Source: an uncultured Ectothiorhodospiraceae bacterium (GTDB lineage Bacteria; Pseudomonadota; Gammaproteobacteria; UBA6429; Thiohalophilaceae). From it: DNA of 64,000 nucleotides. Both the position numbers and the translations under genes were made by a program. This document shows, piece after piece, positions 9,046 through 18,400 of this stretch (its first letter is position 1; each line of letters starts with the position of its first letter). The notes beneath the pieces were generated by a model that worked only from the letters and a program-made list of their open reading frames with translations, did no database searches and was not told where the DNA came from. Location: positions 1,077 to 65,076 of the forward strand of contig CAMYOL010000029.1 in the NCBI GenBank assembly GCA_947260005.1, given 5' to 3'.

Positions 9046-9891
9046 CTACCCTGCAGCATACCAATCTGAATGGGTCCAGACAGGTCGACAGTTCTCTGGC
9101 AAAGCGGGCAAACGTTTGGGATCGGCATACGCCGTATGTTTGCCATGATAATCCGATCCGCGAGATGCATATAATCCAAAATATTCAGCCACATGAGTAA
9201 AACGCTGAATATCACTGGCGCTATGACTACCCGAGACCACTTCGATCCCGACGCCGCCACAATCGCGAAACGCGGCCAGCATTTGGCGCATCTTATTTGC
9301 CGATAACTGGTATCGAGCGGGATGGGCGATTACGGCTAAGCCACCTGCGGCACGCACCCACTGCACGGCTTCTTCCAAGTCTGCCCATTCACCGGCAACA
9401 TAACCCGGTTTATTGCGAACTAAAAATTTTTTAAAAACCTGTTTAACATTTTTCGCGTGTCCCTCTTCAACCAGAAAATGTGCAAAGTGAGTACGACTTA
9501 TAATATTACCTTCAGCCAATCGATTCGCTGCTTCAAGCGCACCAGGGATGCCGGCCTTTTCTAATTTTTCAGAGATTCGCTCGGCACGGGTTTCCCGAAA
9601 CGCCTGTAGCTTTTTAATGCCCGCCTGTAATTCAGCATTGTTGGGATCAATATGCAAACCCAGCATATGAATCGTTTGATGCGCCCAGGTAATTGATATC
9701 TCGATACCGGGGACAAAGGTCATATCAGCATCATTGGCTGCTGTAATCGCCTCAGACAGTCCATCTGTAATATCGTGATCTGTGATGGCGAGCACATCCG
9801 TGCCACATTGTTGGGCATGAGCAATCAGTTCGGTGGGAGTCAGCGTGCCATCCGAGGCCTTGCTATGGGTATGTAAATCGTAATTATCCAT
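9046..9891 (-). CDS. PHP-domain phosphoesterase, RNase AM-like (YciV/TrpH family)
   Basis: The 281-residue protein carries the metal-binding set of the PHP family: LHTHSKASDG at the N-terminus, AITDHD, PGIEIS, IHMLG, AHPARY and a C-terminal GSDYHG. Length and motif layout match the family containing E. coli RNase AM, a 5'-3' exoribonuclease that also acts on 3',5'-nucleotide bisphosphates. The expected role is trimming 5' ends of rRNA or degrading short RNA in the cytoplasm. It is divergent from a hypothetical gene and yciB/yciI, a neighbourhood resembling the yci region of other gammaproteobacteria. Confidence 0.88.
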   Translation of the reverse strand: MDNYDLHTHSKASDGTLTPTELIAHAQQCGTDVLAITDHDITDGLSEAITAANDADMTFVPGIEISITWAHQTIHMLGLHIDPNNAELQAGIKKLQAFRETRAERISEKLEKAGIPGALEAANRLAEGNIISRTHFAHFLVEEGHAKNVKQVFKKFLVRNKPGYVAGEWADLEEAVQWVRAAGGLAVIAHPARYQLSANKMRQMLAAFRDCGGVGIEVVSGSHSASDIQRFTHVAEYFGLYASRGSDYHGKHTAYADPKRLPALPENCRPVWTHSDWYAAG

Positions 9892-9976
9892 ATACGGGGT
9901 GTAGTGTAACCAATTATTGCCTTTCTGTCTTTGAAATGATGACTATGCTACATTGCCACGCAGTTGGGACAATTAC

Positions 9977-10738
9977 ATGACAATCACACATTCACTCAGT
10001 GGCATTTTCGATATCAATGTCAGCACCATGCGCGAACTTTTCAGCACTGCCATCGTTTGTTGTCTTGATAACGCAGATAAAGATGATTCCGGGTTAGAAG
10101 CATCACCAGCATCACCAAAGGCGCTCAATAAGAGCATGTTGCAGTTTTTCGATATTATCAGTTCGATTGACACTGATTCTAGACCCAATTCAACGACTCA
10201 TACTGACGAAACAAAAAATTTGGCCAATTATGGCCTGGCATTGCTCGCTGAATTAACTGAAAGTGCTCAAAAATTAGGCTGTGATGACTCTTTTGCTATT
10301 TTTGAGCAGCTCTCCATTCCGCTCGCCATCTGGGCTGCGCAACACAATTTAACAATTAATGATATCGAACTGGTGGTCAATGCCATATCCAATACCGCAA
10401 ATCACACCCAGGACAAGGTTCATTTATCAGAACTTATCGATACCATCAATGTCATTATTGAAGCTATTAGCACTGATATCAAAGCCGACCTGGATAAAGC
10501 CGATTCGGGACGGCCATGGAGGATTTTGAACCTGAATCAAGGTATCATTGCCACCCGCTCACAAGACCCGAAACGGATGGAAGCGGTATTTGAGCAATTA
10601 ATGTATCGTTTACCAGAGGATGCCGCAGGCTTTTTTGCGGAGGGCATGGAGCAAATGGACAGTATTGATTATCCTGAACACGTACGAGAAGTAATGCAAC
10701 ATTATTACCATTTAACGAATAAACCAACCTTGCATTGA
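9977..10738 (+). CDS. Hypothetical protein, soluble and helical
   Basis: A protein of 253 residues from ATG 9977, which has GGGA eight bases upstream; a TTG at 9953 would add eight residues. I do not recognise a family. It is acidic, rich in Asp, Asn, Ile and Leu, with no signal peptide or membrane segment. The N-terminal third contains a Ser/Ala/Pro-rich stretch (about 45-55) and the remainder appears helical. It lies 8 bp upstream of yciB, so it probably belongs to the same operon. Confidence 0.65.
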   Translation: MTITHSLSGIFDINVSTMRELFSTAIVCCLDNADKDDSGLEASPASPKALNKSMLQFFDIISSIDTDSRPNSTTHTDETKNLANYGLALLAELTESAQKLGCDDSFAIFEQLSIPLAIWAAQHNLTINDIELVVNAISNTANHTQDKVHLSELIDTINVIIEAISTDIKADLDKADSGRPWRILNLNQGIIATRSQDPKRMEAVFEQLMYRLPEDAAGFFAEGMEQMDSIDYPEHVREVMQHYYHLTNKPTLH

Positions 10739-10746
10739 TATAACTT

Positions 10747-11310
10747 ATGAAATTATTATTTGATTTTTTCCCCGTTGTTTTCTTTTATATTACCTACAAC
10801 CTTGGTAAAAATTATACCGACGAAGTTAACAGCATTATTATCGCCACCGCCGTATTAATGGTCTCAACCGTTATACAAATCAGCATCACCTGGTACAAGC
10901 ACCGCAAAATTGAAAAGATGCATATTATTGTACTGGTTATGGCTCTGGTTTTCGGAGGTGCGACTATTTATTTTAGAGAAGCCCAGTTTTTAATCTGGAA
11001 AGTCAGTCTTGCAAACTGGTTATTTGCCGTGGTTTTTTTAGGCAGCCACTTTATTGGGCACACTCCATTAGTTAAACGTATGATGCAAAGCGCCATCGAA
11101 CTACCCGAAATTGTCTGGAATCGACTCAGCTATATGTGGATTATATTTTTCATTGCACTTGGAGTGATAAATTTAATCGTTGCTGAAAATGTAGACTTTG
11201 ATACCTGGGTTGATTTTAAATTATTTGGTCTGCTTGGATTAACGGTTGTATTCATTGTGTTGCAAACCTTATATCTATCCCGCCATATCAAAGAAGTGAA
11301 GGAAACTTAA
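10747..11310 (+). CDS. yciB: YciB/IspZ-family inner-membrane protein (septation protein A)
   Basis: The protein has 187 residues and five or six hydrophobic helices. It opens with LLFDFFPVVFFYITYN, typical of the family, and contains the conserved WKVSLANWLFAVVFLGS segment and a WNRLSYMWIIFF segment. YciB is an inner-membrane protein implicated in cell-envelope synthesis and intracellular septation; its biochemical role is unsettled. It is directly followed by the yciI-like gene with no gap. Confidence 0.92.
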   Translation: MKLLFDFFPVVFFYITYNLGKNYTDEVNSIIIATAVLMVSTVIQISITWYKHRKIEKMHIIVLVMALVFGGATIYFREAQFLIWKVSLANWLFAVVFLGSHFIGHTPLVKRMMQSAIELPEIVWNRLSYMWIIFFIALGVINLIVAENVDFDTWVDFKLFGLLGLTVVFIVLQTLYLSRHIKEVKET

Positions 11311-11610
11311 GTGTTATACGCTATCTCCGCCACCGATCATGAAAACAGTTTAGATAGCCGTTTAGCTGCCCGCCCTGCGCATCTTGAACGTTTAACCGCT
11401 TTAAAAAATCAGGGCCGCTTAATCCTGGCGGGCCCTTTACCTGCCATAGATTCTGAAGACCCGGGACCGGCTGGTTTCAGTGGTTCACTCATTGTCGCTG
11501 AATTTAACTCACTAGAAGATGCTCAACAATGGGCTGATGCCGATCCTTATGCTCATGCAGGCGTATACCAAAATGTAATCGTTAAACCTTTTAAATACGT
11601 CTTGCCCTAA
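11311..11610 (+). CDS. YciI-family protein
   Basis: A 99-residue protein using GTG 11311 directly after the yciB stop codon, with the AAGGAA site inside the yciB end. It matches the YciI family (dimeric alpha-beta barrel fold): early [20 protein letters not shown], a [10 protein letters not shown] strand and a C-terminal VKPFKYVLP. The conserved His and Asp typical of YciI are visible at H20-like and D38-like family positions ([14 protein letters not shown]). Function in the cell is unknown. The yciB-yciI linkage fits a gammaproteobacterium. Confidence 0.9.
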   Translation: MLYAISATDHENSLDSRLAARPAHLERLTALKNQGRLILAGPLPAIDSEDPGPAGFSGSLIVAEFNSLEDAQQWADADPYAHAGVYQNVIVKPFKYVLP

Positions 11611-11642
11611 ATTAATTAATTACCTAATTGGAAGGAATAAAC

Positions 11643-12455
11643 ATGAAATCCAAATTAACCTTTTTAACATTAACCACTCTTACAATGCTCATGGCCTTTC
11701 CGGTTGTTGCGGCCGAAACCGTTGCTATAGTGAATGGTAAAAAGCTTACTCAAAAAGACTTAGATAATCATATTGCTATGATTCAGACCATGACCCGCAA
11801 AAAGGTCGAAAATAAAAAAAATGCCTTACAAAACCTGATCGATCGCGAAATTATGTATCAGGAAGTCCAAAAGCAAAAAATTGACCAGGATCCGGAAATG
11901 CAATTCATCGTCCAGTTTCAGGCTCGTGAAATGTACAATAATGCTTTGCTTAAAAAAACAATTGGCAATAATCCAATAACCGATGAAGAAATAAAAAAGC
12001 TCTATGATGAGAAAATAAAGAACCTTGAAATCAAGGAATATAAAGTCCGTCACATACTCTTCAAAAAAGAAACTGCTGATGGAGAAAGTCAGGCCAAGGC
12101 GGTTATTGCCCAGCTGGATACTGGCAAAGATTTTATTGAGTTAGCCAAAGAAAAATCACAAGGCCCATCAGCTGCAAAGGGTGGAGACATCGGCTGGATG
12201 AATCTTGCAACTATGCGTGATATGCCTGGATTTGCTCAGGCCTTATCAGAAATGAAAAAAGGCAGTTACAGTAAAACACCAATAAAATCTAATTTTGGCT
12301 GGCATGTATTAAAGCTCGATGATGTTCGTAATAAAGAGCCTGCTAGCTTCGAACAATCCAAAAAACAATTAGGTACTATCATCCAGCAAGAACGGATTCA
12401 AGCCTATGTGAGTTCGCTCAGAAGCAAAGCAAAGGTTGAAATTAAACTAAAATAA
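11643..12455 (+). CDS. Periplasmic parvulin-type peptidyl-prolyl cis-trans isomerase
   Basis: The protein has 270 residues from ATG 11643, with GGAAGGA just upstream; a TTG at 11628 is unlikely because it would spoil the signal peptide. Residues 1-24 form a Sec signal ending VVAAET. A SurA-like helical region (about 25-125) precedes one PpiC/parvulin domain (about 130-235) with VRHILF, a GGDIGWM strand and SNFGWHVLKLDD. Family members assist folding of outer-membrane and secreted proteins. It closes the yci operon and is followed by a terminator. Confidence 0.9.
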   Translation: MKSKLTFLTLTTLTMLMAFPVVAAETVAIVNGKKLTQKDLDNHIAMIQTMTRKKVENKKNALQNLIDREIMYQEVQKQKIDQDPEMQFIVQFQAREMYNNALLKKTIGNNPITDEEIKKLYDEKIKNLEIKEYKVRHILFKKETADGESQAKAVIAQLDTGKDFIELAKEKSQGPSAAKGGDIGWMNLATMRDMPGFAQALSEMKKGSYSKTPIKSNFGWHVLKLDDVRNKEPASFEQSKKQLGTIIQQERIQAYVSSLRSKAKVEIKLK

Positions 12456-12516
12456 ACTTTGTAAAATCGAGTACAACGATTTCTCAGAGAGGCCACCCCC
12501 CTTATTAAGCTCACCT

Positions 12517-12556
12517 AACCGGAACTAGGTCACACTTTTTCCGGTTTTTATTTTTT
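12517..12556 (+). terminator. Rho-independent terminator after the parvulin gene
   Basis: AACCGGAA (12517-12524) pairs with TTCCGGTT (12539-12546) and is followed by a T-rich tract. It lies about 60 bp after the parvulin stop codon and insulates the pilus operon from the yci operon. Confidence 0.65.
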
Positions 12557-12592
12557 CCGAGTTAATAAACCAAATAATTTTACTCAATAAAT

Positions 12593-12610
12593 TCGTGATC
12601 GATATCACGA
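12593..12610. promoter_or_regulatory. CRP/Vfr-like palindrome upstream of the pilus operon
   Basis: The sequence TCGTGAT-CGAT-ATCACGA is a perfect inverted repeat of 7 bp arms. It reads CGTGA-N6-TCACG, one symmetrical change from the CRP consensus TGTGA-N6-TCACA. It is about 140 bp upstream of the fimT-like start. In Pseudomonas the CRP homologue Vfr affects type IV pilus genes, so the position is sensible. No crp gene is in this window. Confidence 0.45.
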
Positions 12611-12750
12611 GCATTTTAAACCATTCTTGATAAACGGTTCCATTTTCATAGTAAGCGTGCTTTTTCATAAGGTTACGCACATTTTACCCGAACTTAGAAA
12701 ATACAGTTTTTAATTCTAAGGCCGTTATTTCTTCATATGCAAAACAGGTA

Positions 12751-13359
12751 ATGCTTATGATGACAATAACGATTTCACCACACTCTGAAAAGGGTTTTAC
12801 GCTTCAAGAGCTCATGTTAAGCCTCGCGATATTTTTTATCCTGGGTGCCTTAGGCGTTCCAAGTTATGTTGGTTATGTTCGAAACGGTGAATTAAGTAAT
12901 TCAGCTACTTCATTGTTTGCCGATCTCCATCTTGCCCGTAGTGAAGCGATAAAACGTAAAACTACCGTCAGCTTATGCCGCAGTGCTGACTCTATGGCGG
13001 ACAACCCTACTTGTGGTGGAAGCGCAAACAGTTGGTCAGATGGTTGGATCGTTTATGTTGAAGTTGATGGTGTGCAGGGAAACTTTGATCAGGCTGGAGG
13101 CGATGTCTTATTAACTGTCAGCAGTCCACCAGGAAATAACGTAGAAATTGTTTCAAATAGTAACGCTGACGCATTTATTAACTACAACCCGGATGGATCA
13201 TTGAGCTTAATAAATTCTCCTAGTGTGTACTCAGTCTGTGTAGATCGAGATAAAGACGGAGACTTTGAAGAATTAACCGGAAGAGAAATTCGGGTGAATC
13301 CAATGGGTCGACCTGAAATCATGGCCGGTTCGATTATAAGTTGTGAAAATCCGGCTTAG
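12751..13359 (+). CDS. fimT: Type IV pilus minor pilin, GspH/FimT family
   Basis: The protein has 202 residues. A class III prepilin signal is visible: a short leader ending KG, then FTLQELMLSLAIFFILGALG, with Glu at position 5 of the mature chain. The C-terminal part has paired Cys residues (about 72, 86, 168 and 199) and a GspH-like fold signature (DLHLARSEAIKR). It is the first gene of the fimT-pilV-pilW-pilX-pilY1-pilE operon. In Pseudomonas the orthologues fimU/pilVWXY1E prime pilus assembly. Exact fimT versus fimU assignment is uncertain. Confidence 0.85.
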   Translation: MLMMTITISPHSEKGFTLQELMLSLAIFFILGALGVPSYVGYVRNGELSNSATSLFADLHLARSEAIKRKTTVSLCRSADSMADNPTCGGSANSWSDGWIVYVEVDGVQGNFDQAGGDVLLTVSSPPGNNVEIVSNSNADAFINYNPDGSLSLINSPSVYSVCVDRDKDGDFEELTGREIRVNPMGRPEIMAGSIISCENPA

Positions 13360-13369
13360 ATATCGCCTT

Positions 13370-13942
13370 ATGATGAATCATTCACAAACAGGCACTTCAT
13401 TAATCGAAATTTTGGTTTCATTGTTTGTCGTGAGCATTGGTTTGCTAGGTATCGCACGATTGGAGATCTACTCGACTCAGTCAAATAGCGAGGCCATTCA
13501 ACGTACCAGTGCATCACTAATTGCTCATGACTTTATGGAAAAAGTTCGCGCCAACCCGACTGTACTCGCTTCTTATGCCGGTACAAATGTTGGTGATGGT
13601 AGTTTTGCCCTACCTGCAAATGATTGCACTTTAAATAATTGCAACACAACTGACATTGCAGCCTGGGATATATATCAGCTCGATCAACAGTTGATTGGAG
13701 CTGACGCTCAATCAGCCGGTAATAACACTGGTGGACTCGCATTTCCTCGTGCCTGCATTACCGGGCCCGCCGCGGGTGGCGCAGGTGAATATATCATTTC
13801 AATCGCATGGCGTGGCAGCCAACCGCAACCTAATCCTCAAATATCTAATTGTGGTGAAGGTCAGGGTTTATACGGAGCAACTGAAGAATATAGACGTATA
13901 TTAAGTATCACCTTTTTTGTTTCTGACGATGGTATAAATTGA
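13370..13942 (+). CDS. pilV: Type IV pilus minor pilin PilV
   Basis: A protein of 190 residues from ATG 13370 (ATG 13373 equally possible; a GTG at 13343 would overlap the previous gene). The prepilin motif reads QTG then TSLIEILVSLFVVSIGLLG, cleaved after Gly with Glu at +5. The mature part has several Cys in short loops (NDCTLNNCN, RACITG, ISNCGEG). Length and place between fimT and pilW match PilV. It is partly coupled to pilW, whose ATG overlaps the TGA stop. Confidence 0.88.
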   Translation: MMNHSQTGTSLIEILVSLFVVSIGLLGIARLEIYSTQSNSEAIQRTSASLIAHDFMEKVRANPTVLASYAGTNVGDGSFALPANDCTLNNCNTTDIAAWDIYQLDQQLIGADAQSAGNNTGGLAFPRACITGPAAGGAGEYIISIAWRGSQPQPNPQISNCGEGQGLYGATEEYRRILSITFFVSDDGIN

Positions 13943-14949
13943 TGACTACAAAAAAATCGATGGGTTTCAGTCTAATAGAAATGATGATAACACTATCACT
14001 CGGTCTTCTCATTCTTGGTATGGTCATTAACCTGTTTATCACCACAAAACAAAATCACACTCAAAATAGTCGTGTCTCTTCTGTTTTAGAAAACGGCCGG
14101 TTTGCACTACGTATGCTGAGCAATGACTTAAAAGCCGTTGGTTTTATGGGCGGGATGTGGGAAATGACTTCACTTTCTATCGACCCGAGTATTTCACTCG
14201 CCGTTGATTGCGGGCAAGCCGCCGAAGCCAACTGGGCATATGACGTACAAACCTATTCTCATATGCAGTTTCGTTATAACGTCAGCTCAGTTACCGCAAA
14301 TTCTCAATTCCAATGTATTAACGCCGGTGATTTTCAAAATAGTACAGACGTCTTGGCCGTCAAGAGAACGTATACTGAAAAAGATACCGCTGCTTTGGCA
14401 AACAATGTTGTCTACTTACGTTCTGATTATAATACAGGATGTTTTTGGTATCATGATGCTGCAAACCCGAATCCAGCAGGTGTTAATTGTCCGGCCGCTA
14501 ATTTTGAAGACTGGCGGTATTTAGTCAATATTTATTATATCCGTTCTTACACCGATAATCCTGGTGATGGCAATCCTTCCTTATGTAAAAAATACTTAAC
14601 TGCTTCAAATGACCCTACTCCGGTACCAACAATGGCTGAAGTTTGCTTAGCTGAGGGAATAGAACATTTTCACGTTCAATACGGAATAGATACCGATTTG
14701 CCACGAGATGGAGTTGCAAATACATTTATATCTAATCCAACAGCTACTCAGGTAAGCACCCAGGCTGTTTCGGCAAAGATATTTGTGTTAGTTCGTGCTG
14801 ATCGTGAAGATACAACTTTCACCAATAACAAAACATATACGATGGGTGATCGACAGATCGTCGTCAACGATATGTATTACCGTCGTATGTATAGCACTAC
14901 CGTTGTGCTTCGTAATCCACGAAACACCGCTCTGTTTAACGCATTTTAG
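13942..14949 (+). CDS. pilW: Type IV pilus assembly protein PilW
   Basis: A protein of 335 residues starting at ATG 13942, which overlaps the pilV stop as TGATG; a TTG three bases earlier is not needed. The leader MTTKKSMG precedes FSLIEMMITLSLGLLILGM, the class III prepilin motif with Glu5. It has the PilW signature of a long helix (NSRVSSVLENGRFALRMLSNDLKAVGF has the family look) and a large beta-rich C-terminal region. It acts as a minor pilin in the priming complex with PilV, PilX and PilY1. Confidence 0.9.
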   Translation: MTTKKSMGFSLIEMMITLSLGLLILGMVINLFITTKQNHTQNSRVSSVLENGRFALRMLSNDLKAVGFMGGMWEMTSLSIDPSISLAVDCGQAAEANWAYDVQTYSHMQFRYNVSSVTANSQFQCINAGDFQNSTDVLAVKRTYTEKDTAALANNVVYLRSDYNTGCFWYHDAANPNPAGVNCPAANFEDWRYLVNIYYIRSYTDNPGDGNPSLCKKYLTASNDPTPVPTMAEVCLAEGIEHFHVQYGIDTDLPRDGVANTFISNPTATQVSTQAVSAKIFVLVRADREDTTFTNNKTYTMGDRQIVVNDMYYRRMYSTTVVLRNPRNTALFNAF

Positions 14950-14957
14950 GCCAAAGC

Positions 14958-15449
14958 ATGACAAATATAATACTAAGTAAAAATAATGGAACAGCATTAA
15001 TCACCGCCCTGGTACTTTTAGTCGCCTTAACCATGGTAGCTTTATCGGGTGTACGTTCTACGAGTGTGCAACTTTTAATTTCTGGCAACGATGAAACAAC
15101 GGTAGAAGCTTATGAATTTGCACAATCAGTCGTTGATGCCGTTATCGAAAATTCAACCAACTTTGCTATGGGTACTAACGTTGGATTCACTTCCTGTTTA
15201 AATAACGCCGCAGATTGCAACAATGATTCTATTGATTTTACCGAAGCGATGTTTGCAGGTATCAATATACAAGCTAAAGTAAAATTTTTAAAATCGGGAC
15301 CCGCACCCAGGAAACAAAACGCCAGCAGTCTTGCGCAAACTAACGGTGCGTATTTTGATATTACCGGCCAATACGATGAGACGGCCAATAATCGAGGAAA
15401 AGCAGATATCGTACAAGGATTTGTTCTTACCATACCTAACGGGCAATAA
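14958..15449 (+). CDS. pilX: Type IV pilus assembly protein PilX
   Basis: The 163-residue protein has an N-terminal hydrophobic helix, NGTALITALVLLVALTMVAL, typical of PilX, which lacks the usual Glu5 of major pilins and has the PilX pattern of Gly-x-Ala-Leu. One Cys pair (SCLNNAADC) is seen. The gene begins 8 bp after pilW and its stop lies just upstream of the pilY1 ribosome site. In Pseudomonas PilX works with PilY1 at the pilus tip. Confidence 0.88.
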   Translation: MTNIILSKNNGTALITALVLLVALTMVALSGVRSTSVQLLISGNDETTVEAYEFAQSVVDAVIENSTNFAMGTNVGFTSCLNNAADCNNDSIDFTEAMFAGINIQAKVKFLKSGPAPRKQNASSLAQTNGAYFDITGQYDETANNRGKADIVQGFVLTIPNGQ

Positions 15450-15460
15450 AGGGCAATCCT

Positions 15461-18400
15461 ATTAAGTTATTAAAAAATATTAAATCAATTACATTACTGG
15501 TTTCTTTACTTGGGTTTAGTGTAACGACTCTGCAAGCCGATGATACTGATATCTATTTAACAGGCGGAGGTGCCGCGGCAGATGAGCCATTAGTCATGTT
15601 CGTTCTTGACTGGCGCCCAAATCTGACAAGTACGATGTGTAATGCTGGAAGTGTTGCCACCGTGGCTGCGGATTGCGGTTACGATGCAACTTTTGTTAGT
15701 ACCTATTTATTGCCAGCTGATACAACGATTACATATTTCGAGTTATTACGTGGTGTCTTACGTCAGGCCATGGCACCTTTGGATGGCGTTAAAATAGGTT
15801 TTATGATCAATCACGATGATAACTGTACTGGTGGGACAACATCGGGTCCCACTAAAACAGGTTGCAGTAACGGCGCTTATGTCATGCAAGGTTTTAAATC
15901 CATTAATGCCAGTGATTCAAATGGTAATAAAGCTGCATTTCATACTATGTTAGACGGTATACCAGACCCGCAAGGATCTGCCAGTCATAAATTCCAGGGT
16001 AAAGAACTCTATTTCGAATTGTTTCGCTATTTAACCGGACAGGGTATATACAACGGCCACCTTGGCTGGAAAGATTACGATAATAATACCTCGAGCGATA
16101 ATTTAGACGGCAGTGGTGGTCCGGAAACGCCTGATTATTCAGCATTAGCCTGGGACACTTCAATTGAAAGTGGAGGTACACGTTATATCACGCCCCTTTC
16201 ATCCAGCATGACCTGCTCAAAAATATTTGTTATCAATATAATGTTTCAGGTGTCACAACAAGAAGACGATTCGGATGATGCAATCACTGAGACTAAAGCC
16301 AATGAAGGCATGAACAGTATTGTATTAAGTGGGTCCAGTAATAATTTTGATACCGTCGTTAACTGGATGTTTAATAATGATCTGGCTGATGGATCGATTA
16401 CGATGACTAAAGACGCAGCAGGGGCAACGGAAAATATTGATATTCCCGGTCTGCAAAATGTTATTTCTTACTTTTTAGTCAATTCGCCTAATAACACCAC
16501 CAATGGTTACGCCAGTGCCGGCGGTACCGGTAATGCGATTGAATTAGGATCAGACCCCGCTGAGATGGCCGATACGATTACCAATATCTTTAATCAAATT
16601 TTAAGCGTGAGCACGACTTTTGTCTCCGCTTCGGTACCAGTAAATGTATTTAATCGATCTGAATTTTTAGATGATGTTTATATCGCTTTGTTTGAAGCAG
16701 AAGAAAATGGTTTTCCAAAATGGATCGGTAATTTAAAAAAATTAAAACTACAATACGATGGTACCGGAACGTTATTTATTGGTGACGCTAATTCTAATCC
16801 CGCGTTTGCCGCTGATGGCCGCATCAATTTTAATGCACTAACCTATTGGACCGATCCTGGCGGCGCTGATGTTGTTGCCTTTGATAGCAGTGAAGGTGAA
16901 ATTACCGGCTTTGATGGACGAAGCGTAAACCGAGGTGGTGCCGGACAACAAGTTACCGGTATCTTGTCGGGAATCGTAGGTACAAGTAACTCAGATACAA
17001 ATGCTCGCCAGGTATTTACTGAACCAGCCAGTTATACAAATGGTCTGCCTTCAAACGCTTTATTAGAACTGGATGCAACTGTAACCAATGCCTCAGATTT
17101 ATGGGACGATATGAATGCAGCAGGTGTAAATTCATCTGCTGCCATCGTTAATAACACGAACTGGTCCGTTGCGGCTGATTACTCTAGCGCATCTTCAACT
17201 GAAAAAACCACTGCCTTGAATATGTTGAAATGGGCACGAGGTATTGACGTGATGGACGAAGATCTTGATGCCAGCACTACCGATAACCGCCCCTGGCTCA
17301 TGTCCGATCCAATTCATTCTCGACCATTAACCATTAACTATGGTGATACCGGGGCTGGATTCGATGTGAATAATCAAGATGTTAGAATTATTATTACCGG
17401 TAATGATGGTTTTGTGCACATGGTTCAAAATACTAACGCAGCCGCTGCCGAAAGTGGGGTCGAGAATTGGACTTTTATTCCACGTTATGGTTTGCGTCTA
17501 TTAAATCGTTTAATGACTAACACCGCCGGTTCACCTGTTCATCCGTATGGAGTTGATGGAGCACCTGTGGCGTATACCTATGATTCCAACAATGATGGCA
17601 ATCTTATTGCCGCTGATGGTGACAAGGTCTATTTATATTTTGGAATGCGTCGCGGCGGTCGTAACTACTATGCCATGGACATAAGTGATCCTGATACACC
17701 CAAAATGTTATGGTCAATTTCGAACAATGATGCTGATTTTAGTGAAATGGGTTTAACCTTCTCAAAACCGCAACTCATCAAGTTAAACTATGATTCCAAC
17801 ATACTAAAACCAGCGCTAATATTTGGTGGTGGTTACGATACTAATAAGGACACACGTTCTAGCAGTACAGGGACAGATGACAGTATGGGTAATGCTATTT
17901 ATATTATTGATGCTGAAACCGGCGCATTGATCTGGAAAGCCAATCAAGGGGTTTTATCTGCAGGTACGACAAGTTTCCAGCATCCCGATCTATTTGACAG
18001 TATTCCATCTGATATTACTGCCGTTGATACTGATGGTGATAATGCAATTGATCGTTTTTATGTCGGCGATACCGGCGGTACGATTTGGCGAGGTGACATA
18101 AATACTAATGCACGAAATTCCTGGAAGTTACAGAAATTTGCCGATGTCGGACGTCATTATAATACGAATAAACGTAATGATCGACGTTTCTTCCATGCGA
18201 TTGATATTGTCCAAACGCGAGATCAAACAGGTCCTTATGATGCCATTATAATTGGTTCAGGCGATCGCCCAAATCCACTGGATAGCAGCGTTGGTGCAAA
18301 CACACCTGAAAACTGGTTCTATATGTTTAAAGATAGAAAAGTTTTATCCGGCGCGAACTTATCCGGTATTTATAATCAGTCATCGGTGGCAGACCTATCG

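Noticed and set aside
8924-9148. Open frame of 74 codons containing CHSEHSEESK
   Set aside because: It is translation of a palindromic repeat and has no ribosome site; not a gene.
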